Source of the DNA: CAZADH01 sp964483805
GTDB lineage: Bacteria; Muiribacteriota; Ozemobacteria; Ozemobacterales; Ozemobacteraceae
DNA length: 64,000 nucleotides
Direction: 5' to 3'
Assembly: GCA_964483805.1 (NCBI GenBank)
Contig: CAZADH010000006.1
Span: 1 to 64,000, forward strand
Shown in pieces: positions 33,629 to 42,514 of this stretch; the first letter of the stretch is position 1, and the number at the start of each line of letters is the position of its first letter. The position numbers and the translations under genes are program-made. The notes beneath the pieces are model-generated. The model made no database searches. It had not been told where the DNA came from and was given only the letters and a program-made list of their open reading frames with translations.

Positions 33629-34662
33629 ACCTCGAACGCCACCGTCTGCTCGAGATCATCGAGCGGTTCCATTCTTGTCGCCTGGCCGTTCTCGGCGACG
33701 TCATCCTCGATCAATACTTGTGGGGCAAGGTCGATCGCATCTCGCCCGAAGCACCGGTGCCGATCGTGCGCATCGTCCGCGAGACCATCCGACCCGGCGG
33801 CGCTTCGAACGTCGCCGCCAACCTCAAAATGCTGGGTGCCAAAGCGTACATGGTCGGCGTCGTCGGCGACGACGGCAACGGGCGGCAACTGCGCGAACAC
33901 CTCGACGCACAAGGTATTGACACCACCCACCTCGTCATCGATTCGTCGCGGCCGACGACGATCAAGACCCGTGTCGTCGGCCAGAAGCAGCAAATGCTGC
34001 GCATCGACCGCGAAACCGAAGACGAAGTCAATCCGGCGGTGCGTGAAGCGATCCTGGCACGGGTCACCGGNNNNNNNNNNCTGATTCCCGAAGTCGCCGG
34101 TCTGATCGTTTCTGACTATGCCAAGGGCGTAATTACAAAAGACCTACTTCCCGAGGTCATCAAGCGTTACCGGGCCGCGGGCAAGTTCGTGGCGATCGAC
34201 CCGCGGTTGAAGAATTTTCCGATCTACACCAACGCCACCGTCATCACCCCCAATACCAAAGAGGCCGAGTCGGTCATCGGCAAGGTGTTCGCCAATGAAG
34301 ACGCGGTTCTGGCCGGCGGCCGCGAACTGCTGAAACGCTCGCGCGCCGAGGCGATCCTGATGACCCGCGGCGAGCACGGCATGACGCTGTTCAGTCGCGA
34401 CCGCTCATCGCTGACCATCCCGACGCAGGCCCTCGAGGTCTTCGATGTGAGCGGCGCGGGCGACACCGTGATCAGCACCTTCAGCCTGTGCCTGGCTGCG
34501 GGCGTTTCCATGGCCGAGGCGGCCGCGGTCGGCAACCTTGCCGCCGGTGTCGTGGTCGGCATCGTCGGCACGGCGACCGTGCGGCCCGAGCAGGTCATCG
34601 CCCACTGGGAAAAAATCAACTTCCGACCCGCGGCCGAGACCCCGGGCCACCCGCGAAACTGA
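33625..34662 (+). CDS. rfaE1: D-glycero-beta-D-manno-heptose-7-phosphate kinase
   Basis: A PfkB-family sugar kinase of about 345 aa, the first half of the HldE/RfaE activity in ADP-heptose synthesis. The N-terminus (VLGDVILDQYLWGKVDRISPEAP) and the RPGGASNVAANLKMLGA block are diagnostic, as is the ATP-site VSGAGDTVI with its catalytic Asp. The ATG overlaps the preceding TGA. The gene contains the 10-N scaffold gap (34071-34080); the frame continues across it but the true number of missing bases is unknown. The cytidylyltransferase-like second half of HldE is encoded in the next gene instead. Confidence 0.9.
   Translation: MNLERHRLLEIIERFHSCRLAVLGDVILDQYLWGKVDRISPEAPVPIVRIVRETIRPGGASNVAANLKMLGAKAYMVGVVGDDGNGRQLREHLDAQGIDTTHLVIDSSRPTTIKTRVVGQKQQMLRIDRETEDEVNPAVREAILARVTXXXXLIPEVAGLIVSDYAKGVITKDLLPEVIKRYRAAGKFVAIDPRLKNFPIYTNATVITPNTKEAESVIGKVFANEDAVLAGGRELLKRSRAEAILMTRGEHGMTLFSRDRSSLTIPTQALEVFDVSGAGDTVISTFSLCLAAGVSMAEAAAVGNLAAGVVVGIVGTATVRPEQVIAHWEKINFRPAAETPGHPRN
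34071..34080. other. Assembly gap (10 N)
   Basis: Ten Ns inside rfaE1. The reading frame matches on both sides, but the size is probably nominal. Confidence 0.99.
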
Positions 34663-34671
34663 GTGCCTGCC

Positions 34672-35775
34672 ATGACCACCACCGAGATCATTCCCCAGGC
34701 CACGATCGACCGTCTCCGCGCCGATGCGGCCGACCTGCAGCGCACTTTCGCCTCATCGCTCGACACCCTGGGCCCGTCGTTTGCCGCCGCCGCCGATCTG
34801 CTTGCGACATGCTTGCAGCGCGGGGGCAAGGTGCTCGCCTGCGGCAACGGTGGCTCGGCCGCCGACGCCGATCACCTCGTCGCCGAACTGGTCGGCCGCT
34901 TCGGCTACGACCGCGACGCTCTGCCCGGCGTATCGCTGACGGTGAACAGCGCCACGGTCACGGCCATCGCCAACGATTATGGTTACGAGCACCTCTTCTC
35001 GCGCCAGGTCGCCGCGCTCGGTCGGGCTCCCGACGTCGTCGTGGGCATCTCGACCAGCGGCCGCTCTGCGAACGTCCTCGCTGCACTGGCGCTGGCGCGG
35101 AAGAACGGCTTGGGCACGCTTGCCTTCACGGGTGCGGCCGATTCGCCGATGGCCCAGACCGCCGACGTGGTGCTGCGACCCCCGGCACACGAAACCCCGC
35201 GCATCCAGGAATGGCACATTCTCCTGATTCACAGTCTGTGTCGCGAGATCGAGTTGCGCCTGTTCCCCAAGCCGATACCGCGGCTGCCCGCCGGCAAGTT
35301 CGTCGCGCGGGCCGACGTTCCGGCCTTGGTGGCCGCCCGGGGCAAGCGCCGCACTGTATTTACAAATGGTTGCTTTGATATTCTCCACCCCGGGCACGTG
35401 CATCTGCTTGCCCACGCCCGCAGCCTCGGCGACCTGCTCATCCTCGGGCTCAACACCGACGAATCGGTGCAGCGCCTCAAAGGGCCGACCCGGCCGATTC
35501 ATGGCCTGCGCGAGCGGGCCGACGTGCTGATGGCCCTCACCGCCGTCGACTTCGTCGTGCCGTTCGCCGAAGACACGCCGCTCGAACTGATCACCGAATT
35601 GACCCCGAGTGTGCTGGTCAAGGGGGGCGATTACACTCGTGACTCGGTGGTGGGCGCCGATCATGTCGAAAAGCACGGCGGCACCGTCGTGATCGTGCCG
35701 CTGCGCGAAGGGCATTCGACCACGCGGATTCTCACGCGCAGCAGTGGCCCCGGCAACCACAGGGGTGGCGCTTGA
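34672..35775 (+). CDS. Fusion of sedoheptulose-7-phosphate isomerase and heptose-1-phosphate adenylyltransferase
   Basis: A 367-aa protein joining two heptose-pathway enzymes. Residues 1-195 are GmhA-like, a SIS-fold isomerase: ACGNGGSAADADHLVAEL, GISTSGRSANVLAAL, TPRIQEWHILLIHSLC. Residues about 225-360 are the RfaE domain II nucleotidyltransferase: TVFTNGCFDILHPGHVHLL with the HxGH motif, LGLNTDESVQRLKG, LVKGGDYTRD. GmhA makes the heptose-7-phosphate that the upstream kinase acts on, and domain II makes ADP-heptose, so one polypeptide holds the first and a late step. I know HldE as kinase plus adenylyltransferase; this fusion partner is unusual. Confidence 0.9.
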   Translation: MTTTEIIPQATIDRLRADAADLQRTFASSLDTLGPSFAAAADLLATCLQRGGKVLACGNGGSAADADHLVAELVGRFGYDRDALPGVSLTVNSATVTAIANDYGYEHLFSRQVAALGRAPDVVVGISTSGRSANVLAALALARKNGLGTLAFTGAADSPMAQTADVVLRPPAHETPRIQEWHILLIHSLCREIELRLFPKPIPRLPAGKFVARADVPALVAARGKRRTVFTNGCFDILHPGHVHLLAHARSLGDLLILGLNTDESVQRLKGPTRPIHGLRERADVLMALTAVDFVVPFAEDTPLELITELTPSVLVKGGDYTRDSVVGADHVEKHGGTVVIVPLREGHSTTRILTRSSGPGNHRGGA

Positions 35776-36533
35776 CCACACCGGCCAACCTCACCGCACT
35801 CGGCGTCATTCCGGCGCGCCTCGGTTCGACCCGCCTGCCGCGCAAGATGCTCGCCGACATCGCCGGGCAACCGCTGATCGTGCGCACCGCCCAGGCCGCC
35901 ATGGCCACGGGCGCATTCACCCGCGTGCTCATCGCCACCGATGCCGACGAGATCAAGACTGCGGTCACCGCCGCCGGCTTTGCGGCCCACCTGACCGACC
36001 CTGCCCTGCCCTCGGGCACCGCCCGCGTCGCCACCGTGGTGCAGCAACTCGATGCCGCCGCCGACCCGGTGATAGTGAACGTTCAAGGCGACGAACCGTT
36101 GCTCGACCCCGACAGCGTTCGGCGACTCGTTGGCGTGTTCCACGACGACCCCGCCGTCGAGATGGCCACATTGGCATGCCCGCTGCGTGCCGACGACCAC
36201 GACAACCCCAACGCGGTCAAGGTCGTGCTGGATGGCAACAGCAATGCATTGTATTTCTCCCGCAGTCTCATCCCGTTTCCGCGCCATCGTGAGGGGTTTG
36301 CCCCGTTGAAACACATCGGCGTCTACGCCTGGCGTCGGGCTACGCTGCTGCGGCTCGTCGCGCTGCCAACGTGTCCGCTCGAGAACATCGAGAGCCTCGA
36401 ACAACTGCGCGCCCTCTATCACGGCATCCGCATTCGCGTGATCATGGCCGACCGCGAGACGGTCGGTGTCGATACCGAGGCCGATCTCGCCCGCGTGCGC
36501 GCGGCGTTCGCCGACCGGGTTCGCCCGGGCTGA
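35772..36533 (+). CDS. kdsB: CMP-Kdo synthetase (3-deoxy-manno-octulosonate cytidylyltransferase)
   Basis: Activates Kdo with CTP for transfer to lipid A. The 253-aa protein opens VIPARLGSTRLPRKMLADIAGQ, the nucleotide-binding signature, and has NVQGDEPLLDP with the metal-binding Asp. The TTG start overlaps the preceding TGA. Full length for the family. The motif NALYFSR near residue 160 coincides with a dispersed AT-rich site (36243). Confidence 0.93.
   Translation: MTTPANLTALGVIPARLGSTRLPRKMLADIAGQPLIVRTAQAAMATGAFTRVLIATDADEIKTAVTAAGFAAHLTDPALPSGTARVATVVQQLDAAADPVIVNVQGDEPLLDPDSVRRLVGVFHDDPAVEMATLACPLRADDHDNPNAVKVVLDGNSNALYFSRSLIPFPRHREGFAPLKHIGVYAWRRATLLRLVALPTCPLENIESLEQLRALYHGIRIRVIMADRETVGVDTEADLARVRAAFADRVRPG
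36243..36255. repeat. Copy of the dispersed AT-rich motif (AATGCATTGTATT)
   Basis: Encodes Asn-Ala-Leu-Tyr-Phe as AAT-GCA-TTG-TAT-TTC inside kdsB, with low-GC third positions against the local trend. Confidence 0.5.
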
Positions 36534-36560
36534 TCCCACCGATTCATCAGGAGGATTACG

Positions 36561-38165
36561 ATGTCCCGCTATGTCTTCGTCACCGGTGGCGTGTTGTCGT
36601 CTCTCGGCAAGGGCATCACCGCGTCCTCGCTGGGGTGTCTGCTCAAGGCCCGCGGGTTCCGGGTCACCATCATGAAGTGCGACCCGTATATCAACGTCGA
36701 CCCGGGCACCATGAGCCCGTATCAGCATGGCGAGGTGTTCGTCACCGAGGATGGGGCCGAGACCGACCTCGATCTGGGTCACTACGAACGCTTCATCGAC
36801 GCCAATCTGACCCGGCACAACAACATCACCACGGGTCAGGTCTATTCGCAGGTCATCACCAAGGAGCGCCGCGGCGACTACCTCGGCGCCACGGTGCAGG
36901 TCATTCCCCACGTCACGAACATGATCAAAGAGATGATCCAGCGCGCCGCCCGCATCAGCAACGCCGAAGTCACCATCGTGGAAGTCGGCGGCACCGTGGG
37001 CGACATCGAGGGCCAGCCGTATTTCGAGGCGATCCGCCAGTTGCGCAACGACGTGGGCCGGGCCCAGGTCTGTTTCGTGCACGTCACCTACATGCCCTTC
37101 AGCAAGAGCATCGGTGAGGTCAAGACCAAGCCGACGCAGCACTCGGTGCGCGAGTTGCGGGCGATCGGCATTCATCCCGACCTGATCGTCTGCCGCGCCC
37201 CGTTTGCCCTCAGTGACGACGTAAAGAAAAAACTGTCACTCTTCTGCGACATCGATGCCGACCATGTGATCGACAACCTCGACGTGCCGACCTTGTATCA
37301 GGTCCCCCTGGCGCTCGAAGCGCAGGGACTGGCCGGCAAGGTCTGCAAGCGCCTGAGCCTGCCCGAACGGGAACCCGAACTGACCGCCTGGCGCGCGATG
37401 GTCGAGGCCTGCCTCGCCCCCAAATCCCGGCGCGCACGCATCGCCATCGTCGGTAAATACACGCAGTTGCAGGACGCCTATCTATCGGTTCTCGAAGCGA
37501 TTCTCCATGCCTCGATTCCGTCACCGGTGGGGCTCGACGTCGTCTGGGTCTCCTCGGAAGACCTCGAGTCGAAACCGGTCGAAGAGGTCATGGCCGGGAT
37601 TCACGGTCTCATCGTCCCGGGCGGATTCGGCGAACGCGGCCTCGAGGGCAAGATCGCCGCCGTTCGCTATTGCCGCGAGAAGAAGTTGCCGTTCCTCGGC
37701 CTGTGCCTCGGGCTGCAGTGCGTCGTCATCGAGTACGCCCGCCATGTCGCTGGTCTGAACGACGCGCACTCGACCGAGATCGACCCGGCCACCCCACACC
37801 CGGTCGTCGATCTCATGCCGACGCAGAAAAACGTCGAGAAGGGCGGAACAATGCGGCTTGGCGCCTGGCCCTGCCGCATCGAACCCGGCACGTTGGCACA
37901 CCGGCTCTATGGCGAACAACTCGTCTACGAGCGACACCGCCACCGCTATGAGGTCAACAACGAGTATCGCGCCCGCCTCGCCAACCAGGGGCTGGTCATC
38001 TCCGGCACCAGTCCCGACCAACAACTGGTCGAACTGGTCGAACTGCGCGATCACCCATTCTTCATCGCCACGCAGGCGCACCCTGAGTTCAAGTCGCGGC
38101 CGGGCAATGCCCATCCGCTGTTCGCCGGCCTGTTCAACGCTGCCGCCGATCTGGCGCAACGCTGA
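36561..38165 (+). CDS. pyrG: CTP synthase
   Basis: Makes CTP from UTP, ATP and glutamine. The 534-aa protein starts YVFVTGGVLSSLGKGITASS with the P-loop, continues with CDPYINVDPGTMSPYQHGEV, and has a C-terminal class I glutamine amidotransferase with the nucleophile Cys in LGLCLGLQC and the late HPEF motif. GGAGG stands before the ATG. Its position between kdsB and kdsA is common in many diderms and fits the CTP demand of CMP-Kdo synthesis. Confidence 0.97.
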   Translation: MSRYVFVTGGVLSSLGKGITASSLGCLLKARGFRVTIMKCDPYINVDPGTMSPYQHGEVFVTEDGAETDLDLGHYERFIDANLTRHNNITTGQVYSQVITKERRGDYLGATVQVIPHVTNMIKEMIQRAARISNAEVTIVEVGGTVGDIEGQPYFEAIRQLRNDVGRAQVCFVHVTYMPFSKSIGEVKTKPTQHSVRELRAIGIHPDLIVCRAPFALSDDVKKKLSLFCDIDADHVIDNLDVPTLYQVPLALEAQGLAGKVCKRLSLPEREPELTAWRAMVEACLAPKSRRARIAIVGKYTQLQDAYLSVLEAILHASIPSPVGLDVVWVSSEDLESKPVEEVMAGIHGLIVPGGFGERGLEGKIAAVRYCREKKLPFLGLCLGLQCVVIEYARHVAGLNDAHSTEIDPATPHPVVDLMPTQKNVEKGGTMRLGAWPCRIEPGTLAHRLYGEQLVYERHRHRYEVNNEYRARLANQGLVISGTSPDQQLVELVELRDHPFFIATQAHPEFKSRPGNAHPLFAGLFNAAADLAQR

Positions 38166-38189
38166 AGCCCGGCGATCGAAAGGTCAACC

Positions 38190-39026
38190 ATGCGTCCGCG
38201 TTTCTCACTCAGACAATACCGGGGGTCGGCACCCCTGCTGGTCATCGCCGGCCCCTGCGTGCTCGAGTCACCCGACGAAGCCCGTGAAATCGCCCGTTTC
38301 TGCGCAGCGGCATGCGCGCAGCTCGGTCTGCCGTATGTTTTCAAGGCGAGTTTCGACAAGGCCAATCGCACCAGTGCCAGCGGTGGGCGCGGTCCCGGCC
38401 TCGATGGCGGGCTGGCGACGCTCGCCGCGGTCAAAGAACAGGTGCAGGTGCCAGTCCTCACCGACGTCCACACCGCAGAGCAGGCGGAGCCCGTCTCTCA
38501 TATTGCTGATGTATTGCAAATTCCGGCGTTTCTCTGCCGCCAGACCGATCTCGTCGTCGCGGCGGCGCGTGCGGCCTCCGTGGTGGCGGTCAAGAAGGGG
38601 CAGTTCCTGTCACCCTGGGACACCCGCCACATTGCCGCCAAGGTCCGCGGCGCCAATCCCGCCTGCGAAGTCGTGCTGACCGAACGCGGAGCGAGTTTCG
38701 GCTACAACAATCTCGTCGTCGACATGCGCAGCTTTCCGGTCATGAAGGAATGGGCCGACCTGGTGGTTTTCGACGCCACCCACTCGCTGCAACTGCCTGG
38801 CGCCGGCGCAGGGCGCACCGCGGGGCAACGGGAGTTCATCCCGCATCTCGCCCAGGCGGCGGTGGCCACCGGCGCGATCGACGGTATTTTCCTCGAGGTG
38901 CACCCGGAGCCGTCACGGTCACCGAGTGATGCCGACAATATCCTGCCTCTGGCCGAGCTGCCGGCCTTGCTCGCGCGCTTGGTCGCCGTGGCCCGGGCAG
39001 TGGCCACCGCCGGCGCCCCCCGTTAA
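38190..39026 (+). CDS. kdsA: Kdo-8-phosphate synthase
   Basis: Condenses phosphoenolpyruvate with arabinose-5-phosphate. A 278-aa TIM-barrel protein with VIAGPCVLES, FKASFDKANR, GGLATLAAVKEQ and VPVLTDVHTAEQ, all family blocks, and a late EVHPEPSRSPSDADNIL. It receives its sugar from KdsD, encoded next, and its product goes to KdsC. The 24-base spacing to pyrG and 9 to kdsD indicate one transcript. Confidence 0.96.
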   Translation: MRPRFSLRQYRGSAPLLVIAGPCVLESPDEAREIARFCAAACAQLGLPYVFKASFDKANRTSASGGRGPGLDGGLATLAAVKEQVQVPVLTDVHTAEQAEPVSHIADVLQIPAFLCRQTDLVVAAARAASVVAVKKGQFLSPWDTRHIAAKVRGANPACEVVLTERGASFGYNNLVVDMRSFPVMKEWADLVVFDATHSLQLPGAGAGRTAGQREFIPHLAQAAVATGAIDGIFLEVHPEPSRSPSDADNILPLAELPALLARLVAVARAVATAGAPR

Positions 39027-39035
39027 GGCCCAACC

Positions 39036-40025
39036 ATGAGCAACCCCAGTGAGAAAACCTTGACCCCTGCTCAGATCATCGAGGTCGCCCGCGACGTTCT
39101 GCACGCCGAGGCCCGTTCGGTTGCGGCCGTCGCCGAGCGCCTCGATTCCCGCTTCGCGGCTGCGATCGCCCTGGTGCTCGAGAGCCACGGTCGCATCATC
39201 GTATCGGGAATGGGCAAATCCGGGTTGATCGGCCGCAAAATCGCCTCGACCTTCAGCTCGACCGGAACGCCATCGTTTTTCCTGCACCCGGCCGAGGCAC
39301 TGCACGGCGATCTGGGCATGGTGCGCGCCGAGGACGTCATGCTGCTGCTGTCGAACTCCGGTGAAACCGAAGAGATCATTCGTCTTATTCCGTATTTACG
39401 TCGTATTGGCAGCCGCGTGGTGGCCATCACCGGGCGCCTCGAGTCGAACCTCGGTCGTGCCGCCGACGTCACCCTCGATGCCGCCATCGACCGCGAAGCC
39501 TGCCCGCTGAACCTTGCCCCAACCAGTTCGACCACCGTCGCCCTTGCGCTGGGAGATGCCCTGGCGGTGGCCCTGTCGACGGCCCGCGGTTTCAAAGAGC
39601 GCGATTTTGCGCGCCTGCACCCTTCGGGCAGCCTGGGTCAACGATTCATCAAGGTGCGCGACCTGATGCACGCCGGCGACGAACTACCGCTCGTGCGCGA
39701 CCAGGTCCCGCTGCAAGAGGCACTCACCGTCATGTCGGCCAAGCGATTCGGGACGCTCTTTGTCACCGACGGAGCCCAACACCTGCTTGGCCTGGTCAGT
39801 GACGGCGATTTGCGCCGCTATCTGCAGAAGGCGGGCGGCAACATTGGCGTCGCCGTCGGCACCATGATGACGCGCACCCCCACGCGCATCGCATCGAGCC
39901 AACTGGCCATGGCGGCCCTCAAAATCATGGAAGAGAAGTCCATCACGGTGCTGCCCGTGGTCGATGATGACCGCGTCGTCGGGTTGCTCCACCTGCACGA
40001 CATCTTGCGGTCGCGGGTTGTCTGA
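39036..40025 (+). CDS. kdsD: Arabinose-5-phosphate isomerase
   Basis: Interconverts ribulose-5-phosphate and arabinose-5-phosphate, the first committed step to Kdo. The 329-aa protein has an N-terminal SIS domain (IIVSGMGKSGLIGRKIASTFSSTG, LLLSNSGETEE) and a C-terminal pair of CBS domains (VMSAKRFGTLFVTD, IMEEKSITVLPVV). Length, order and neighbours kdsA and kdsC fit KdsD/GutQ. Confidence 0.95.
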   Translation: MSNPSEKTLTPAQIIEVARDVLHAEARSVAAVAERLDSRFAAAIALVLESHGRIIVSGMGKSGLIGRKIASTFSSTGTPSFFLHPAEALHGDLGMVRAEDVMLLLSNSGETEEIIRLIPYLRRIGSRVVAITGRLESNLGRAADVTLDAAIDREACPLNLAPTSSTTVALALGDALAVALSTARGFKERDFARLHPSGSLGQRFIKVRDLMHAGDELPLVRDQVPLQEALTVMSAKRFGTLFVTDGAQHLLGLVSDGDLRRYLQKAGGNIGVAVGTMMTRTPTRIASSQLAMAALKIMEEKSITVLPVVDDDRVVGLLHLHDILRSRVV

Positions 40026-40027
40026 AT

Positions 40028-40618
40028 ATGCCGTCACGTTTACGCCGTTCCGCCGCACCCAGACCGACCGACGTCGACCTGGCCGCCCGTTGTCAGCGCA
40101 TCAAGCTGCTGCTGTTTGACTGCGACGGCGTGCTGACCGACGGCTCGATCATCTACAGCGACACCGAGGAACTCAAGGCGTTTCACGCCCGCGACGGCAT
40201 CGGCGCCGCCCTGGCCACACGCGCCGGCCTGCCGATCGGGTGCGTGACCGGGCGCTCGAGCAAAGCCCTGGCCCGGCGCGCCGGCGAGTTGAAATACGCG
40301 GTATTGCTGCAGGGCATCGCCGAGAAGCGAGCGGCCGTGGCGGCCGAACTCGCGACCCGGGGCCTCGCCTGGGAAGACCTCGCCTATGTCGGCGACGATC
40401 TCAATGACCTGCCGGTGTTGCTGCGCGCCGGATTGTCGTTGGCGCCCCGCGACGCCCATCCCGAAATCTGCGCCGTGGTGCACCACGTTCTCGCCTTCGA
40501 CGGCGGACGGGGCGCGGTGCGCGACGCCATCGACCTGATTCTGCGCCACTCCGGGCGGTTGCAGGCGGCGCAAGACAGCTATCGACACGAGGGAACCGGA
40601 CACGATGGCCGCAATTGA
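40028..40618 (+). CDS. kdsC: Kdo-8-phosphate phosphatase
   Basis: A 196-aa C0-type HAD phosphatase: LLLFDCDGVLTDGSIIY with the two catalytic Asp, FHARDGIGAALATRAG, CVTGRSSKALARRAGELK and VGDDLNDLPVLLRAG. It releases free Kdo for KdsB. It starts two bases after kdsD and overlaps the acyltransferase gene by 14 bases. Confidence 0.94.
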   Translation: MPSRLRRSAAPRPTDVDLAARCQRIKLLLFDCDGVLTDGSIIYSDTEELKAFHARDGIGAALATRAGLPIGCVTGRSSKALARRAGELKYAVLLQGIAEKRAAVAAELATRGLAWEDLAYVGDDLNDLPVLLRAGLSLAPRDAHPEICAVVHHVLAFDGGRGAVRDAIDLILRHSGRLQAAQDSYRHEGTGHDGRN

Positions 40619-41543
40619 GCGATCGTTCACCGATCGCCTGAAAACCTGGCGCCGCGAACTGCGCACCGTGTTGGTGCGCGGCGTCGTTGCGCTCATCCGG
40701 AGGCAGCCCGCCACCGCGGTCCCGCGGCTGCGTCGCCTGCTGAGGCCGGCCTTGACCACCGTCTTCGCCCGCGAGATCGCCCGGGCCCGCGCCAATGTTC
40801 CCCGTGAGTTCGCGGCGAACGCCGATGCCGTGGTAGCCGGGATGATCGACAACCAGGTCACCCACCTGCTCGAGGTCTTTCTGTTCGAAAGTCTAGCCCG
40901 CCATCACGGCCCCGAGCGCTTCATCCGCGTGCACGGGCGCCCGCATCTCGATGCCGCGCTGGCAGCGGGGCGGGGCGCCATCATCCTCGCGGCACACTTT
41001 GGCGGATGGGAACTCATCGGTTACTGGCTCGCGACCAACGGCTATCCGATTCACGCCCTGGCCCGCCCGCAAGCGGTCGATTCGATGACACGCTTCATGA
41101 ACGGCTTCCGCGAAGAACGAGGCGTGCAGGTATTGATGAGCGACAGTCTGGCTGCGGCCGGCCGGGTACTGTCGGGCGGCGCCCTCGTCGGGCTTCTCGC
41201 CGACCTCGATGCCAAAGAACACGGCCTGCCCGCCCAGTTCTTCGGGCAAGCCGCCTCGTTCTACCCGTCGCCGGTTCTGCTGTCGATGCGGTATCGGGCC
41301 CCTCTGTTGCCGACATTCATCGAGCGGACACGCGACGGCACCCATGAACTGCGCTTCGAGGAGCCCGTCCGCTGGGAAGCCGGCGAAACCCTGCCCGAGC
41401 GGGTGCAGAAGTATGCCTCGCGCTACGAGGCCGCCATCCGTCGGCGCCCCGATCACTGGGTGTGGTTTCACCAACGGTACGTCGGCGTCACCCGGCTCCA
41501 CGCGCCCACTGCGGGCGCCAACGACCGGAGCGAATCCGCATGA
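40605..41543 (+). CDS. Lipid A biosynthesis acyltransferase, LpxL/HtrB family
   Basis: Expected to add a secondary acyl chain to Kdo-lipid IVA at the inner membrane. The 312-aa protein has the H-x4-E catalytic motif as AAHFGGWELIGYWL and a VGLLADLDAKEHGLPAQFFG block (the usual DQ is LD here). The N-terminus is amphipathic, with only a weak membrane helix. It overlaps kdsC and is coupled by ATGA to lptC. Whether it is LpxL or LpxM cannot be decided. Confidence 0.85.
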   Translation: MAAIERSFTDRLKTWRRELRTVLVRGVVALIRRQPATAVPRLRRLLRPALTTVFAREIARARANVPREFAANADAVVAGMIDNQVTHLLEVFLFESLARHHGPERFIRVHGRPHLDAALAAGRGAIILAAHFGGWELIGYWLATNGYPIHALARPQAVDSMTRFMNGFREERGVQVLMSDSLAAAGRVLSGGALVGLLADLDAKEHGLPAQFFGQAASFYPSPVLLSMRYRAPLLPTFIERTRDGTHELRFEEPVRWEAGETLPERVQKYASRYEAAIRRRPDHWVWFHQRYVGVTRLHAPTAGANDRSESA

Positions 41544-42514
41544 ACCGCCTCTTTGCCAGTCCGCTCACCTGGGCCATCGTGTTGCTCATGTTTCTCACGT
41601 TCTTCTATTACGATCGCGATTTCGGCGAAGTGAAGACCAAATACGTGAAGCAACGCATGCGACTCACCCGCGTTCACTTTTCGGAACTCGACGGTCCGTT
41701 CGAGTCGGTGCGCGTCTTTGCCGACCACGTCGACATGGACGACAATCAGAGCAACATGTTAGCCTCTGGCGTCAAAGCCATTTTCTACGACCGCGACATC
41801 GCCACCCGAACCTCGTTGCTCGTCTCGCTGAATGCCGTAAAAAACCCCTTTGAAAGCCGGTTCTGGGGCAATGTGCGCCTGCGCTCGACCGATCTGGAGA
41901 AACTCGACTGCAATGAACTGCGTTACTTCCCGTCGCGCAAGGAGATCTTCACCCAGGACCCGGTTCGCATGGTGCGAGGCAACGCCATCATCACCGGGGT
42001 CGAGTTGCGCATGAACACCGAAACCAAGACGGGCACGCTCGACCGCAACATTCGCATCGAGGTGTATCCGGCCTCGATGACCGCCACTGCCCCGGTGGCG
42101 GCTACCCGCCTGCCGGCCTGGGCGACCCCGCAGCATCAACGCGACCGCGTGGCTACGGCCACGGCGACCACGGCGACGGCGACTGCTTCGATGTCGGCGT
42201 CGATCGCGACCGGCACCATCGCGTCGGCCGTCGCGGTCGGCTCTCAGGCCATACTGGCGACAGTGACCGCACGACTGGCGACCTCGTCGCCCTTTGTGGG
42301 TTCCGCCACCGTGGCCGTTGCCTCGCCGCCAGTGGTTGCCAGTGCGCCGGCCGTGCCCCGCCCCTCCGGACCACCCGATCGTTGGGCCGGAATCCGCGTG
42401 TTCCCGCCTCTGCAACCCCAACTCGACCGTCCGCGACACCGCACACCCGCATCGGGCACCAGTCTCGCGTCGGGTACGGCACGCCCCTCAGGAGGTAAAC
42501 CCCATGGCCGCTAA
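41540..42514 (+). CDS. lptC: LptC-like LPS export protein with a low-complexity tail
   Basis: A 324-aa protein with one N-terminal membrane helix (SPLTWAIVLLMFLTFFYY) and a periplasmic beta region of about 165 residues that fits LptC (MRLTRVHFSELDGPF, VRMVRGNAIITGVELRMNTET). LptC links LptBFG to LptA. From about residue 190 the protein turns into an Ala/Thr/Ser-rich and then Pro/Arg-rich tail absent in known LptC. The tail overlaps lptA by 11 bases, so the frame may be real or simply unconstrained. Confidence 0.75.
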   Translation: MNRLFASPLTWAIVLLMFLTFFYYDRDFGEVKTKYVKQRMRLTRVHFSELDGPFESVRVFADHVDMDDNQSNMLASGVKAIFYDRDIATRTSLLVSLNAVKNPFESRFWGNVRLRSTDLEKLDCNELRYFPSRKEIFTQDPVRMVRGNAIITGVELRMNTETKTGTLDRNIRIEVYPASMTATAPVAATRLPAWATPQHQRDRVATATATTATATASMSASIATGTIASAVAVGSQAILATVTARLATSSPFVGSATVAVASPPVVASAPAVPRPSGPPDRWAGIRVFPPLQPQLDRPRHRTPASGTSLASGTARPSGGKPHGR

